A stretch of DNA of 64,000 nt from Siphonodentalium dalli. Taxonomy: Eukaryota; Mollusca; Scaphopoda; Gadilida; Siphonodentaliidae. The stretch's first letter is position 1. Every line of letters begins with the position of its first letter. The notes under the pieces were generated by a model. That model was given only the letters and a program-made list of their open reading frames with translations. It was not told the DNA's origin and did not search any database. The stretch spans positions 66,147,031-66,211,030 of the forward strand of contig CP136065.1 of the NCBI GenBank assembly GCA_032622095.1, in the 5' to 3' direction. The position numbers and the translations under genes are program-made. Of the stretch, positions 44,657 to 56,195 are shown in pieces.

Positions 44657-46207
44657 TAGTGTTGAAACGATTATCGACTAGTCGAAATCTATGCGATTAT
44701 TAAATTAGTCGATCCAGAAATCTGCTAATCGACCAGTCGGGAAAAAGCAGTACATATGTGCTATCATGACAACAGTGCCATTGCACAGCCATATTATCAT
44801 GTAATCTGTAACAGTTAACACATATTAACTTCTTAAAGCCTTATTGCATTGTTCCTTTAATGATGCCACTGCCAGTCATGCAAGGGCAGTGAACTCCATG
44901 ACCTGAACTGAACCCAATGTATGCACGTGTAAGCGCAGTTTCTTTTATGTTGATCATCAAAGACATGTTCAAAGTGTCGCTGCCGACTGAACACTGTCTA
45001 GTTCCATGGGACGCAATTGACCGGTGATAACTTCTCACTGTCGCACGTATAATACTAGAGTAATGATGCAACAAAATGGCTTCAATGATATACGAAACAT
45101 AGTGTTCAAACAACTCTGGGATTCTGGAGTCGACTAGTCGAACCCCAAAAGTCGAGTCGACGTCGACTAGTCGGCCAAATACATCACCAACCTTATACTA
45201 ATGAAACACATGTGAAAGAAAATTACAAATTCCGTGCCATCATCACAATATTTACACTCTACTGTGATTGGAGAATTGAATAACGTGACACGTCACATGG
45301 TTTTGTTGCAAATGAACCAGTGCTCTAGAAACACACCGATCGCAAATAAGTTCCCTACGAATCTACGATGATAATGAGAATAAATAATTGAGGAAATAAT
45401 TGAGGGATTTTCTGTTTAATCATGAAATCAAATAAATACTTCCCTGCCAGGGTATAAGAAAATAAACGATACTCAGTCTCGGAGTCAGCTCAAAATAAAA
45501 GAAAACACACACACTGTGTGACACACATTATATATACGATGATGCGTACATAGGCCTACTTTGTAAGTTTCCATAACTTCTGTAAGGCGTACGTAGCAAG
45601 CGGAGAGTTAGAATCAGTTAGTATCGATGAACACTTTTGTGGAAGCCCCTCCCTCTTTACCTGTGTTGGTTAGAAATGCACACTACGAATTTTTGCGTCC
45701 GCGGTATAGGGAGTATATATATAAAAAGAATAATTTTCTCAGCAAGTTAATTGTCGCCGTTTCATGACTATTTGAACCAAAATAAATGATAACATCGTGG
45801 CATTAACCTGGAACATGCGTGAGACGTCGGTCAAGTATGCCGCGACCTACTAGTAATACTCACTGTTTATGGACCACGTGCTTTTTAGAAGTCAAATATA
45901 GAGTTACTGCTCTTGTATTGAAAATGAGTAGTGGTTAACTTGAATTATCGCATTGGCGAATTTCGGCGTAGTTCTATGTCAAGCTCGACATTATTACATA
46001 TGTTCGGACTTTGGAAAGCTTCTTGAACATAGACTAGCTATCTTTGCTGCTTTTCTGACCCACATTTTAAATAGTGAAACCATGCATTGTCAAGGCCAGC
46101 TGATGAGAAAATATACTGTATTCCGACTAGTCGACTGTGGAAGTTAGAGTCGATTTTCCGACAAACCAACGTCGACGATTATTTGTCGACTAATCGTTTG
46201 AACACTA
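44657..46207. mobile_element. hAT-like element with 'gtcgactagtcg' subterminal repeats, 1.55 kb
   Basis: Ends 'tagtgttgaaacgattatcg' and (complement) 'tagtgttcaaacgattagtc'. Several GTCGACTAGTCG-like motifs lie near each end and around 45130-45175. No clean 8-bp duplication was seen, so boundaries are approximate. Confidence 0.6.
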
Positions 46208-46509
46208 ACGAAACATAATTCGCGACAAGTCAAGCTGGTAAAGCCAACTCAGTAACTGAATAAATTCTAGATCATTCTCATACCCATACCACCCATACAA
46301 CCCACCCCCCCCCCCCTGCGACACATGAGGCGCCAATTCAGAGAGACAATAGAACACACCCGACATCTCGTTAGCGAGACTTACGAACGAGACTTAGGCG
46401 ACACCAATTTTTAAGTCTGGTTTACGAACACCTCCTTCAACTTTTTTTACATTTCATGAAAAAAATAAAAAATTATAATTTCTTTATCGTGGTACCGGTA
46501 TTTACAGCA

Positions 46510-46880
46510 TGACCAGGGCGACCATGGTCATGTGACAGCTACGATCATGCGCGTTGCCAAGGTCACGCCACGATTTTCCTGGTAAAAATCAAACATTGCT
46601 TGATCGCTATGATTTGGCTGCGACATTGTCGTGGGCGTGCGTATTGGAATTTGGATGCTCCACCTGCGATTTTCCACACTTACGATTTTAATCGCAGCGT
46701 CTGCGGTGGCTCTTAACGACACCTCAGCGAGGCATACACGGTACTTTATATAGGCACGCTCAGAACTCCCGACTTGTTTTGTCGAGGATCGTTCCATCAT
46801 CGAGGTGAATCGATCCGGGTCCAAGCGAAACCTCTGGCCAGTAGTTGAACACGTTAACCACTCGGCCATCACAATCCAAA
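46510..46880 (-). mobile_element. tRNA-derived SINE (probable)
   Basis: Minus strand reads ATGGCCGAGTGGTTAACG (A-box region, 46852-46869), then a degenerate B-box GGATCGATTC at about 46807-46816, the spacing expected of a Ser/Leu-type tRNA head. The acceptor stem does not pair, so this is not a functional tRNA. The 114-codon frame over it is incidental. Confidence 0.55.
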
Positions 46881-46919
46881 TGATTGTATCTCCGCCCAGT
46901 GGCAGTGCTGGTCCCGATT

Positions 46920-47080
46920 TAGTCCAACAAATTAGAGTATTTAATTTAGACTATTCGGATTAATACATATTTTAATATTTGGACATTTACGATTGAAAAA
47001 TTTGTATGAAGGATTAAAAGGTCCATAAACGTCCAAATATTAAAATTCCTATTAATCCGAAAGTCTAATTTGTTGGACTA
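46920..47080. mobile_element. Mutator-type MITE, 161 bp, with exact 9-bp target duplication
   Basis: Inverted ends 'tagtccaacaaattaga' and 'tctaatttgttggacta'; duplication gtcccgatt at 46911-46919 and 47081-47089. It interrupts a 'cagtgctggtcccgatt' repeat that is also present, uninterrupted, near 44110. Confidence 0.85.
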
Positions 47081-47535
47081 GTCCCGATTGATTCGATTTC
47101 GACATCAGACGGATTCGATTCGAGCGAATTTCGCATTTTCGGTTGCTATTTAATATTTTATTATTTATCGATGAGTCGCAGGGCCCTAAATTCCTAATCC
47201 ACGGCTATATTTACAACGCCGTACTAGTAAACGGAGCGGTCGGAGCCACAGTCAACGTTATATATATAGTCTCACCGATTGCCATTCGAAATAATTCTGC
47301 TACTACACTTTTATAAAATCTCGATCGCCTCAGATTCGTAAGTTTTAATTTTCGCGGACTTTAAAAGTGGCACACGATTAAGCTGGTTCTCAATTTTACA
47401 TGTCTGTTGAACTTCCGGTGTGGTCACCAGTCACCTTTTGGGTTTTTCCAAGGTCACAAGATCAGCGCACCTGTGATTTCCGGGATCGGTGAAAGTGCTA
47501 GAATTTAACATTTTTGAACAAATTTTGTAATCAAA

Positions 47536-47590
47536 ATGTCGTTTTGTAGTTGGAATAATGACGAACATTACAAAGACCATTTCGAAAAAG
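47536..47590 (+). CDS. MSRB1: MSRB1 exon 1 coding part (55 nt)
   Basis: ATG at 47536-47538 with A at -3 and an in-frame TGA upstream at 47515-47517. Encodes [18 protein letters not shown] plus one base, like vertebrate MSFCSFFGGEVFQNHFEPG. Phase into exon 2 requires the exon to stop at 47590, where the intron begins GCATGT rather than GT. Confidence 0.9.
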
Positions 47591-50500
47591 GCATGTCCAT
47601 TATTTACGGGGTAGTGTTGAACAGATGAACTTCAATTACGAAATTGATGACGACTAAATATTCATAAATTCATCAATTCGAATCCGCGTTATCATCTAAT
47701 CTAAGTTCTATGTTCCCAGGTTACCAAGATATCTGTATCTGTAGATCTGTCAGTGCAGCCTGCAGGAACCTTCTGGTTATAGACGCACTGGTCCAGGTGC
47801 TACCAACGACGCGACAACAGCCGAGAGGCTCCTGCGCCGAAATAATACAGATACAGACAGATATAATCATATACTACTGTAACGCACACAGGATTTCAAA
47901 TTTGCAACACGTAACTGCAAAATCCGCAAATCCATCGGAACTACATTTACATGTCCAATGATTCAGGACCAATGTGAATGTCACAAGCCCAAATAAAATG
48001 CACGCCAAATAAAATCTAATCCTTTTGGAGTGAGCCCCCTCAGATTCTTTGCTGAGATCCCTGCCAATTTACATGTCACCCCAGAATTTAAATTGGATGG
48101 CAATCTCACACGACTTCCCCGTCAAGTAAATGTTGGGCTGAAGTTTGTTTTAAAGTACCGCCATCCTCGCCCAAGCCCACCCACCCTACAAGTACAAGTG
48201 TTTTTTCCTATAGTGTTTCTGAAACGCGACTCTTCTTCTTCTTCCAATAAAATGCAACTCCCTGCAGGAATATTATCGCATTTTTGCGCACAGGCGGATG
48301 AGGATGTCGTTAAAATTTAATATTGGTGAATTTAAAATAAGGATTGTGTATATTGTGGTGTCATTCTTTTGTTGTGCCCGTTATTTAGTAAAGGTAAGAT
48401 TTTACTAAATAACGGGAATATTACTATTAGAGTTATGTTTCTTTGAAAAAATCAAAACATTGGGCGACAAATTTTCTCGACGGGGAAGTCGTATGATATT
48501 GCCAATTGGATCTTTAAAACAGAAAACTTTTGAGTTTAACTTCCGGAAAAAGAAATGTCAACCTGCTATGCTCCATGACTGAGTATGATGTGCAAAATAA
48601 CGTAACAATTTAGCTGGGTGGCTGTGCCGTCTACTGACAGTTTAAGGGGCAGAACCCTGTCAGGTTGTAATTCACGGACACTCGAACCGTACATCTAGAC
48701 TGTCACGCCAACTGCACATCAGCAGCCAAATATCAATTTGTCAACCAATTTAGTTGTCTTCAGTCAGTTTTTACCTTGACTTCCATGGCCGAAATCGCCT
48801 ATCTATCAACCCGACCATGTACAGAGAAACAATTGCTGCATTCACCAGCTTGAAGTGGTCCAGGGCATTGTATAGTATGAATACCACCGTTGATAAATCA
48901 TAATCTATAGGAAAATTAGGACCCTCGCCTTTGTAAATTTCCATCAGACCCAGATGTGCACATGGGAAGGAATCCACGAAGCCATCCTTTGTTTGATGAA
49001 AGATTTGTATTCTCATAGGGTTTGACAGTAGGACCACTAGGGAGGGAAACTACATTTCCCATCTTGGCTTTAGTCTCAGCTCTACACATACTAAGGGGAG
49101 AAACCACATATCCAACCTGGCCCTAGTATTATTAGCTCCAGATCCCACTATCAAAACCACATGGCCGAAGCATTACGGCATGATTATTCACTTTCACATC
49201 TTCATCAAACAAAAGGCGCATATCTGGAGACGTTACGATGCCGCAGTTTCTCTGTTTAAAATGTGATCAACTCACCATGTTGGCGGCACATACCGGTACA
49301 TCCTGCCTGGACACAGCTCTCGGCCTTCTGCATATCTCGTCTGAACAGCTTTAATAGCCACCTACTATACTAAGACCTTAGGGTGTCCAGATACTAGTAG
49401 GTGTGACTCCGGTATGGCCCATCAACCAAGTGGTATAATTCGGCATTGTCTTTGTCAATATCTCTGCATATGTCAGGTAGGAATAGGATTCCTAGGGTTA
49501 GAATATCATGAGTTGCTCACAGGGTTGAGTGCCTGCCATCTACGACCGAGTCCTTGACTATAATATCTGGTCCGGTCACTCAACCCAGGGTGCTCGACCA
49601 TCAGACAGGGTGTCCCAAAAATCAAGTGGTATACCTTTCTGGTTACCATCACCACTGGTCTTCCAAAAATATCTGCCTGGTCTATCACTGATGGTCAACC
49701 CCCAACAAGAGCTCCATCTGAGATGCCAACCCGGAATCAGGGATGCCAACTTGTTCAAAAAGGCTTATATATGTCTATCGTCTAAAGTTGGATGCCCTCA
49801 GTGTGTTAACCATGAGGTGTCACTACGAGGCCACCCAACTTCAGCTGCTCTGGTACGCCAACTTTCTTGGGACCCAATTGTCGTCCAACCACCAGGGCAG
49901 CCAGCCACCTAGATATCTCAAATTCTGCAAATGTCATCCCATCAAAAATGAACACCAATCATGCAAGGTTGGATCGCACACAGGACGTACCAACCTCAGC
50001 CAGTCCATCGCCTTATCATTCTTTAAGATCTTTCTGGTCTTCCCAGGTACATATGTACTTCTCTGGCTGGGGAGGATGTCCAACGAGTGGGATGCCAACC
50101 AAGCATGATCGATCTCAGTGAATCCTTTTTATGTTTCAAGGTACGCCACATTGAGATGCTCCAATGGGTGTTCACATTGGTCACCAAATACCTGGGCTTC
50201 CCAATATATCGCAATCGATAGTACGGGTTATCAATGTATATGGCTGACCGTGAATTCTCTGAGGGATACCTCTTCTCATCCCTATCGTCTGCTTATCGGT
50301 GGCTGCCCACATCAGTCCAAAGTTGGTGTGACAAGCGGGGATCAAGTAGCTATTAACAATTAGAAAGCCACAATTGCTAATGTATGAAGGAGTCCAACTG
50401 AGATATCGCCCATAAAAGAGCGCCAATTAAATTTAAATTAACAATCGTGGGGATACCACAATGAGAATAATTCATGGTGCACACAATATTTGGTCGCCAA

Positions 50501-53500
50501 TTTCTAGGTCTACCCACCATGTCACCAGTCTCAATGAATGAACCTTCCAATGAATTGATTCTTCCACTGGTTGACAATCAGGATTTCCATTAAATTGGCA
50601 GACCAAACATTGTGTGACAATTTGAGAAAGAGGTACACGTCCAAAGACGTTATAAACAGCCAACCATTCCGAGGGATGCCAAAATTGAGAAATGGATGCT
50701 CACTGATTCTCGTAAATCTTCGATCTGCATAACCCAAATGAAAACGTCATGGAAGCACACATTGGTCACCAAATACCTGGGATTCCCAATATATCACCAG
50801 CCTACCACTGGTCTTTCTTCAAAAGACACCTCTGACCACTTTTCAGTCTTCTGCTAGGCGATAGTAAGGGCTACCAATGCATTTGGCTGACCGTGTGCTC
50901 CATGACCATTTTCACCGAGGGATGCCTCTTCATTTCAGCTCTTGATCTTGACAGGTGAGAAGTCCGAAGACTTCTGTTGAAATCCATGAAACTCTGCCTT
51001 TTATATCCGACATTGACCAATCAGAATGCGAGAAACCAGTGACACTACCACGGCCGAGTAACTTCATAACCATGTGGTGACTTCCATAGCATTCCTTAAC
51101 TTGCACACACCGAGGCGTGTATATGGTTCAGCCATTAATGTCCACACCCAATCGAACAGCGTAATGCACCCATGACAACATATCTGGACATTTTGCATTT
51201 GAATCTTTATTCATGCAGTGATCTCAAATGAGACTTTTCAGCCTGACAAACTCAATTGGTATTTGACAGAGTTCTGATTTTTGTCAGAGTACCCTGACCA
51301 GGTTTGGCTCCTCGGTACCTTCTGCCGAATGCTGAAGCTGATTTGAAGAGGGTGACGATTGATGTTCACTGGTCTCGATTTTTACTCCCCACAATTTGGG
51401 GAGTGGCAATGTGACGTGCATGTGTTCTAGTTCTATATTTAGTATAACCACCCTCAGATCACAAAACTGGGTATGATGTATAAGCTTGGATCACATAAAA
51501 ACATGACATAAAGGCACTACGAGATAACTCGTAATCAGCACAAAGCAATCCCATTCATGGTATTTTTGCTGTGTGCCGACTAGTACCCATACTTTGCCAT
51601 CAGTACTTCATGCAGGTGGTCATGATCGATATTGTGAATAATAAACATGTGCTGATTTGACCTTTTGGAGTAGCCACTAAATTCACCTTATGGGATCCTC
51701 ATTCTGCAAATGTCAGACACACTATTTGCAGACTTGTTGTCCACATCTTGTTAATCTAACCATTATGTATGATGATGCTGTTCACACAGCTGGTCCACTT
51801 TCTTTAGAGATATCATTTTATTCAACCCATCAATAATTATATTATTGACCAGTGACTGGTTTATTGTTTTGTGATAATGTATTTGAGTGACAACAAAGAT
51901 TAAGAATTATTGTTTCATCGTTCTTTCATGTCAATAGTGGGATTGCACCCAATTATACTGATACTGATCGTTGACTATTTGAATCAGTCCTGAATAAGTC
52001 TTTAAAGCCACTTCCATCGCATACAGACCAATGTTCCACAAACCCATTAATTTCGTCCTCTATGTCATTTAACAACTTCTTAAATAATTTGGAAAAAAAT
52101 AAATTCATTTTGCCAGATTTGGCAAAAAAAAGGCATAAAAACATATGTTGTGAAAGGATTTGCATGCCCGCCCGAAGGATGGCACAAGGACGGTGATGGG
52201 CCCATCTGAAGATCGCCCTTACGCCCTGTCTTGATTCTTCTTTTATTCTGTACCATCCATCAGTCAGGCTGCGGGTCGGGTGGAGAGGTCTTGAGATCGG
52301 GATCTGTCTGTGTCGAAGGTCTCTTGCATCTTGTCTCTATCTTGATCTTTGCCTTGATCTTGTCTTGCTCTTTGCTTTGATCTTGACTCGGCTTGTTTGA
52401 AAATGAGGGACGATCCAGCGGTGATGCTGGATTGCGCATTTCCACTAAAAACATATTTGGGTGATTATCCATTTAAATATCCAAGCCGTGAAATAGTGTG
52501 CCTGACATTTGCAGAATGAGGTCACCAGAGGGTGAATATAGTGATGCTATCTGCACAGCGGGCTAGCATTAACAAATTCACCCTCTGGGGACTTCATTCT
52601 GCAAATGTCAGGCACACTATTCAAGGCTTGCACTGAGTAACATTTAAATGTTTTTTTACAGGTATATATGTGTGCTCTATGTGCGGCAATGAATTGTTTC
52701 ACAGCTCTGCAAAGTATGCTCACTCAACGCCTTGGCCTGCATTCACCAAGTTGATCCGTCCTGACAGTGTAAAGAAAGTACTAGATGGTCCAGAAGGAAC
52801 AAACGCATATAAGGTAAGACCATGGTTAATTATTTTTATATTCAGCATTATAAATCACGGTGTTTGCTTTTTTGGCAGAAAATAATAAGGCATCACTGCA
52901 GAAAATAATAAGGAATCATGCTGTTGGTTGACAAATTGGTCAATGGCCAAACTTTTTTCGAAAATGGCCAAAGAAAATATCATTAGGGCAAAATTTTCGG
53001 CCAAATATTTTCAAGGCTACAGTAATGCCCTAATTAATCGACTCCATAACATCAGCAGAATTTTGGGTAACTTTTCAGGATTTAGTCGGAAATATGGCTT
53101 GTTGCCATTCATCGGAAAGCTCTCAGTGAGAGCTTTCCGATGAATGGCAACAAGCCTGGTTACCTGTGTATGGATAACAATATATCAAAAGTCACACATG
53201 CTTATTGGTCAAAACAATTGATGATTAGCTGCTAGAAGGTGTCCTCTATTAATCAAGTGACCACGCTTTATTGTTTTGTGGTTTCATTACAAATTACACT
53301 CAGCTGGATCAGAAATAAGCCACTTTATTATGCCTATATATAGAAAAATAATATAGACAACAGTTTTATCTTTATTTAATTCAGAAAAAAGCTATTTGTA
53401 GTTATGCAATCGGAAGAGATACAGCATATTTAAGGTGGAGGTCAAATGAATGGGCATTTCCATGCCAATCTTTGCAGCAAATTACAGAGTTACAAATATT

Positions 53501-55106
53501 TCTGGGTGTGACTTTATGTGGTATTGAAAACAATACATATTTATCTGGTGGATCGGCTTGGAATTTTTTCCTTCAGAAAGTTTATTTTTTAATTTTATAT
53601 TGATTTTTCAAAACTAGGTCAAGTAAAAAAAATTCTCAAAAATAAATTTAAATAAATAATTGGCAATTTATCAAGCCCATCAGCAAGTTAAATGCTATGT
53701 TTGTTCTATGATATGGCTGCTTTAGTTCCCCGAGAACTGTTTCATATTTAACTTTTGCTGCAGAGATTTGCTTGGAAATCCCCATTCAAAATTGGTCACT
53801 TGACCTCCCCCTTAAGAAGTATGCAGACTGCTGCTTTAATGGCAGTCTTTATTTGGCTTTCACCTTCTTTTCCATTATTTATAAAATATATGGGAGGAAA
53901 TACCTTAGTTTATTTTTATAATTTGACTAAAACCTAATTATCATATTTAAAAAAATCTTGTTAAAGTGATGTGAAACACTCCGGTAGGGTAATCAAAGTA
54001 GTTATGTTTATAAATTTTATATCCAAATTGACAACACATGCCGTCATTCTTATATATTAATTAAATGCAATGACTATTGGTGGCAAATTTTTTTCCTTTT
54101 TTTCTAAGAGTTGCGCCCCGAATCGAGAAGTAAATATTTACAATTGTGCATAGTTCGGATGATGTTTTCTTTGGAGTGGTATGATCGATTTGCTTGAATC
54201 TTTTGGCAATGCTGGTAGACTTCTACATTTCTCCAGCTGCCATTGTGGCTGCATGCTAACTGTACAGTTGTGATCACCCAAACAAGTCCATATTAAATAT
54301 GTCTTTAAACAGACATGGTCCTTTCGAACACCAAAATTATGTATACATAATTTGGTAAGAGATATCTCAAAACATACCTACGTGGAAGATTTCTGAACAA
54401 ATTTGCTGATATAGCACTGAAAATATGTTTTTTGTTTCTTATATTAAATTTGAGATTGTATAGTTGGTGCTGGTTCGAATTTTTCAATCAGCAGTCTCGT
54501 AACAAATGCACCTGCAGATAATCTACCAAATCTAGAGCTGTCTTCGTTTTGAAATGTTTATGGTACTACTTAATATAGATGATTAAAACTGAGAAAGCAG
54601 CATGTGAAGTTTTAAAAATAGTTTAATGTTAAGATATCACAATATTATACCTTTTCTGGTCATTCCATTTCCGATTCCAGAATTCTGATGAATGAAACTG
54701 GCTTCGTTTTATATGGGGCCCGTACATTGTGTTAGAAGATGTATTCTTCATGACTTCAATGCAGGGCTCGAAATTAGGAAAAATGACTCAAGGCAAATTT
54801 AATGCTGTTGCATTATATATTCCACATGTTGCCATGGCATTTCCCATGGCATTGCTTATTGCCGTGGCCAATGTTCGAGGACTGTTCAATGCATCTTTCT
54901 GTGACATATAATGCTTTTAGAAAAGTAGTTCAGGTACATGTATGTATGAATGAACCTACATGTAATTAGGTACTATTCTTTACTTACAGGTCTCATGTGG
55001 GAATTGTGGAAATGGACTTGGGCATGAGTTCCTGAAAAACGGGCCTGAGGAAGGCATGTCGAGATTCTGAATATTCAGCGAGTCCCTGAAATTCATCAGG
55101 GGCTAA
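47536..55106 (+). CDS. MSRB1: MSRB1 (SelR/SelX), selenocysteine-containing methionine-R-sulfoxide reductase B1
   Basis: MSRB1 reduces the R form of methionine sulfoxide in proteins, using thioredoxin as electron donor, in cytosol and nucleus. Coding exons are 47536-47590, 52662-52813 and 54990-55106 (107 residues; human about 116). Exon 1 gives [16 protein letters not shown]. Exon 2 gives [12 protein letters not shown] and [11 protein letters not shown] with the first zinc-binding CxxC. Exon 3 gives [12 protein letters not shown] with the second CxxC, then [12 protein letters not shown], where U is the in-frame TGA at 55068-55070, and a TAA stop. Vertebrate MSRB1 carries selenocysteine at the same position, so UGA is read as Sec by family knowledge. 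The reading frame on both sides of the UGA is conserved, which argues against a pseudogene. No SECIS element was recognised. Confidence 0.95.
48377..48416. repeat. Perfect hairpin, 16-bp arms
   Basis: 'cccgttatttagtaaa' is followed by a short loop (ggtaaga) and its exact complement 'tttactaaataacggg'. Confidence 0.85.
48600..51400. other. Unidentified block with internal diverged repeats
   Basis: Noticeably richer in C and in 'gatgccaac'-like words than its surroundings. 'cacattggtcaccaaatacc' occurs at 50173 and 50758, and 'ggctgaccgtg' at 50242 and 50884. Several overlapping frames of 60-127 codons exist on both strands, but none resembles a known protein and none continues. Confidence 0.4.
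51953..52480 (-). other. Unrecognised reading frames, possibly transposon-derived
   Basis: A minus-strand frame at 52260-52472 is rich in Lys, Gln, Asp and Pro (for example [17 protein letters not shown]), and another at 51953-52165 contains [14 protein letters not shown]. They are in different frames separated by stops. I cannot name a family; remains of a mobile-element protein is a guess. Confidence 0.25.
52490..52628. mobile_element. Foldback element 33 bp upstream of MSRB1 exon 2
   Basis: 'aatagtgtgcctgacatttg' and 'caaatgtcaggcacactatt' are the inverted ends, with 'ggtgaatatagtgatgctat' and 'aacaaattcaccctctggg' in the arms. Confidence 0.85.
52662..52813 (+). CDS. MSRB1: MSRB1 exon 2 (152 nt)
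   Basis: Acceptor TTTTTTTACAG, donor ATAAG|GTAAGACC. Encodes [18 protein letters not shown] and [18 protein letters not shown], the MsrB fold with a zinc CxxC and the conserved SxPWPAF strand. Matches human VYVCAKCGYELF and KYAHSSPWPAF. Confidence 0.97.
52814..54989 (+). other. MSRB1 intron 2
   Basis: Contains the truncated MITE and a short tandem 'gcagaaaataataaggcatc' duplicated at 52876-52918. The rest is AT-rich with nothing recognised; a stretch at 53350-53830 is unassigned. Confidence 0.65.
53030..53155. mobile_element. TA-targeting MITE, truncated
   Basis: 'cagtaatgccctaattaatc' through the central hairpin 'gctctcagtgagagc' to 'ggcaacaagcc', then lost. Confidence 0.75.
54990..55106 (+). 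CDS. MSRB1: MSRB1 exon 3 with in-frame UGA (Sec) and TAA stop
   Basis: Acceptor CTTTACTTACAG. Encodes [26 protein letters not shown], then TGA at 55068-55070, [11 protein letters not shown] and TAA at 55104-55106. The TGA is the catalytic selenocysteine. A consensus donor (AAAT|GTAAGTC) begins two bases after the stop, so a 3'-UTR intron is possible. Confidence 0.95.
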
Positions 55107-55599
55107 ATGTAAGTCAAATTAGATTACCCACAATCAAGTATGCATTCATATATAATATATTATCACACATTTCTCATATAGCGCACTTATCACTGGGGTT
55201 CCAAGGCACCTGGCACACATATAAAATCAAATAACAAATTCATAGGCCTATATGTAAAGTTACAGTTTGAGTATCCATTAATAATAATAATAGTAAACAG
55301 GTTTCTTATATAATGCCAAATCCCAGTTGGCTCAATGCGCTTTACATATATACAAGTATTAATGCACAATAATACAGTTCACTATCATAATGTTAGTGGT
55401 GAATGTTCACAGGGTCCGAAACACTCTTGTTGTAACTAATGTAAATAGATCTGCTACGATGACTTAATGTACATGTAGCTTGATTTGAAGTAATGTGTTT
55501 TCGATTTATTTTTGAAAGACGAAAATAATGGGGAATATTTCTCAAATAACTGCAGGTTTCCATACAACGGGCACTTGGTAGGAGAAAGAGCAGTCACCA

Positions 55600-56070
55600 A
55601 CTTTTATGTCTCCTGAAAAATTTATTTTTGGGGGACTATAGAAACAGGCTCTGTCCGTCCGTTCGTCCGGCATACTTTTGAGTACCTTCATGGTGTAATC
55701 ATCTCCTCCTACAGATTTCATCCCAGAGATTTTAAACTTCAGAATATTGTTGCCCATATATTGAAGATGTGCAACATGTATATAGATGACGGAATGTTTT
55801 TTTTTTGACAGAGTTATTAACCCTTTTCGACTTAAAAAATTTCAACATTTTTTATAATTTTCTGTATGAGGGTACCTTCATGGTGTAATCAACTCCTCCT
55901 ACAGTTTTGATCGTAGATATTTGAAACTTCAGAGTATTGTTACCCACATATTGGAGATGTGCAACATGTATATAGATGACAGAAAAATTATTTTTTTACG
56001 AGGTTATTAACCCTTTTCAACTTAGAAAATTTCAACATTTTTTTTAATTTTTTCAACAAAGCAGCATCGA
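55600..56070. repeat. Tandem duplication of about 190 bp
   Basis: 'ccttcatggtgtaatcatct' with 'cctcctacag' and 'gatgtgcaacatgtatatag' occur in both copies (about 55685-55870 and 55872-56060), preceded by 'ctgtccgtccgttcgtccg'. Confidence 0.8.
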
Positions 56071-56195
56071 CTTGCCATGTTTTCGGGGGACACTGTGGTC
56101 TGCTGACCTTTTATTCAAGTTATTCTTGGGAAGAACGATTAATTCTGCAGCCCACTTTGAAATCTGATTCATGAGTTGCTCACCAAATTTTCAGA

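Larger units (their letters stand above)
38695..47535. other. Interval between the divergent genes RAD54B and MSRB1
   Basis: Nearly 9 kb, mostly the transposons and repeats listed separately. It must contain both promoters and at least one RAD54B 5'-UTR exon; none was located. Segments without assignment include 42200-44080 and 47290-47535. Confidence 0.6.
47591..52661 (+). other. MSRB1 intron 1 (5.1 kb, GC-AG)
   Basis: Begins GCATGT and ends TTTTTTTACAG. Contains a hairpin at 48377-48416, an unidentified block with internal duplication at 48600-51400, and two foldback elements near its end. Confidence 0.7.

Noticed and set aside
46528-46872. 114-codon minus-strand frame
   Set aside because: It overlaps a tRNA-derived SINE head and shows no protein similarity.
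46800-46880. Possible tRNA gene (ATGGCCGAGTGGTTAA)
   Set aside because: A-box and B-box are present, but the acceptor and anticodon stems do not pair; a SINE head explains it better.
49529-49912. 127-codon plus-strand frame
   Set aside because: No recognisable family, no splice context, several competing frames in the same DNA; kept only as part of an unexplained block.
55440-55500. Possible SECIS (ATGA ... GATT near 55458)
   Set aside because: The distance between the two core motifs is too short and there is no A-rich apical loop or long stem.
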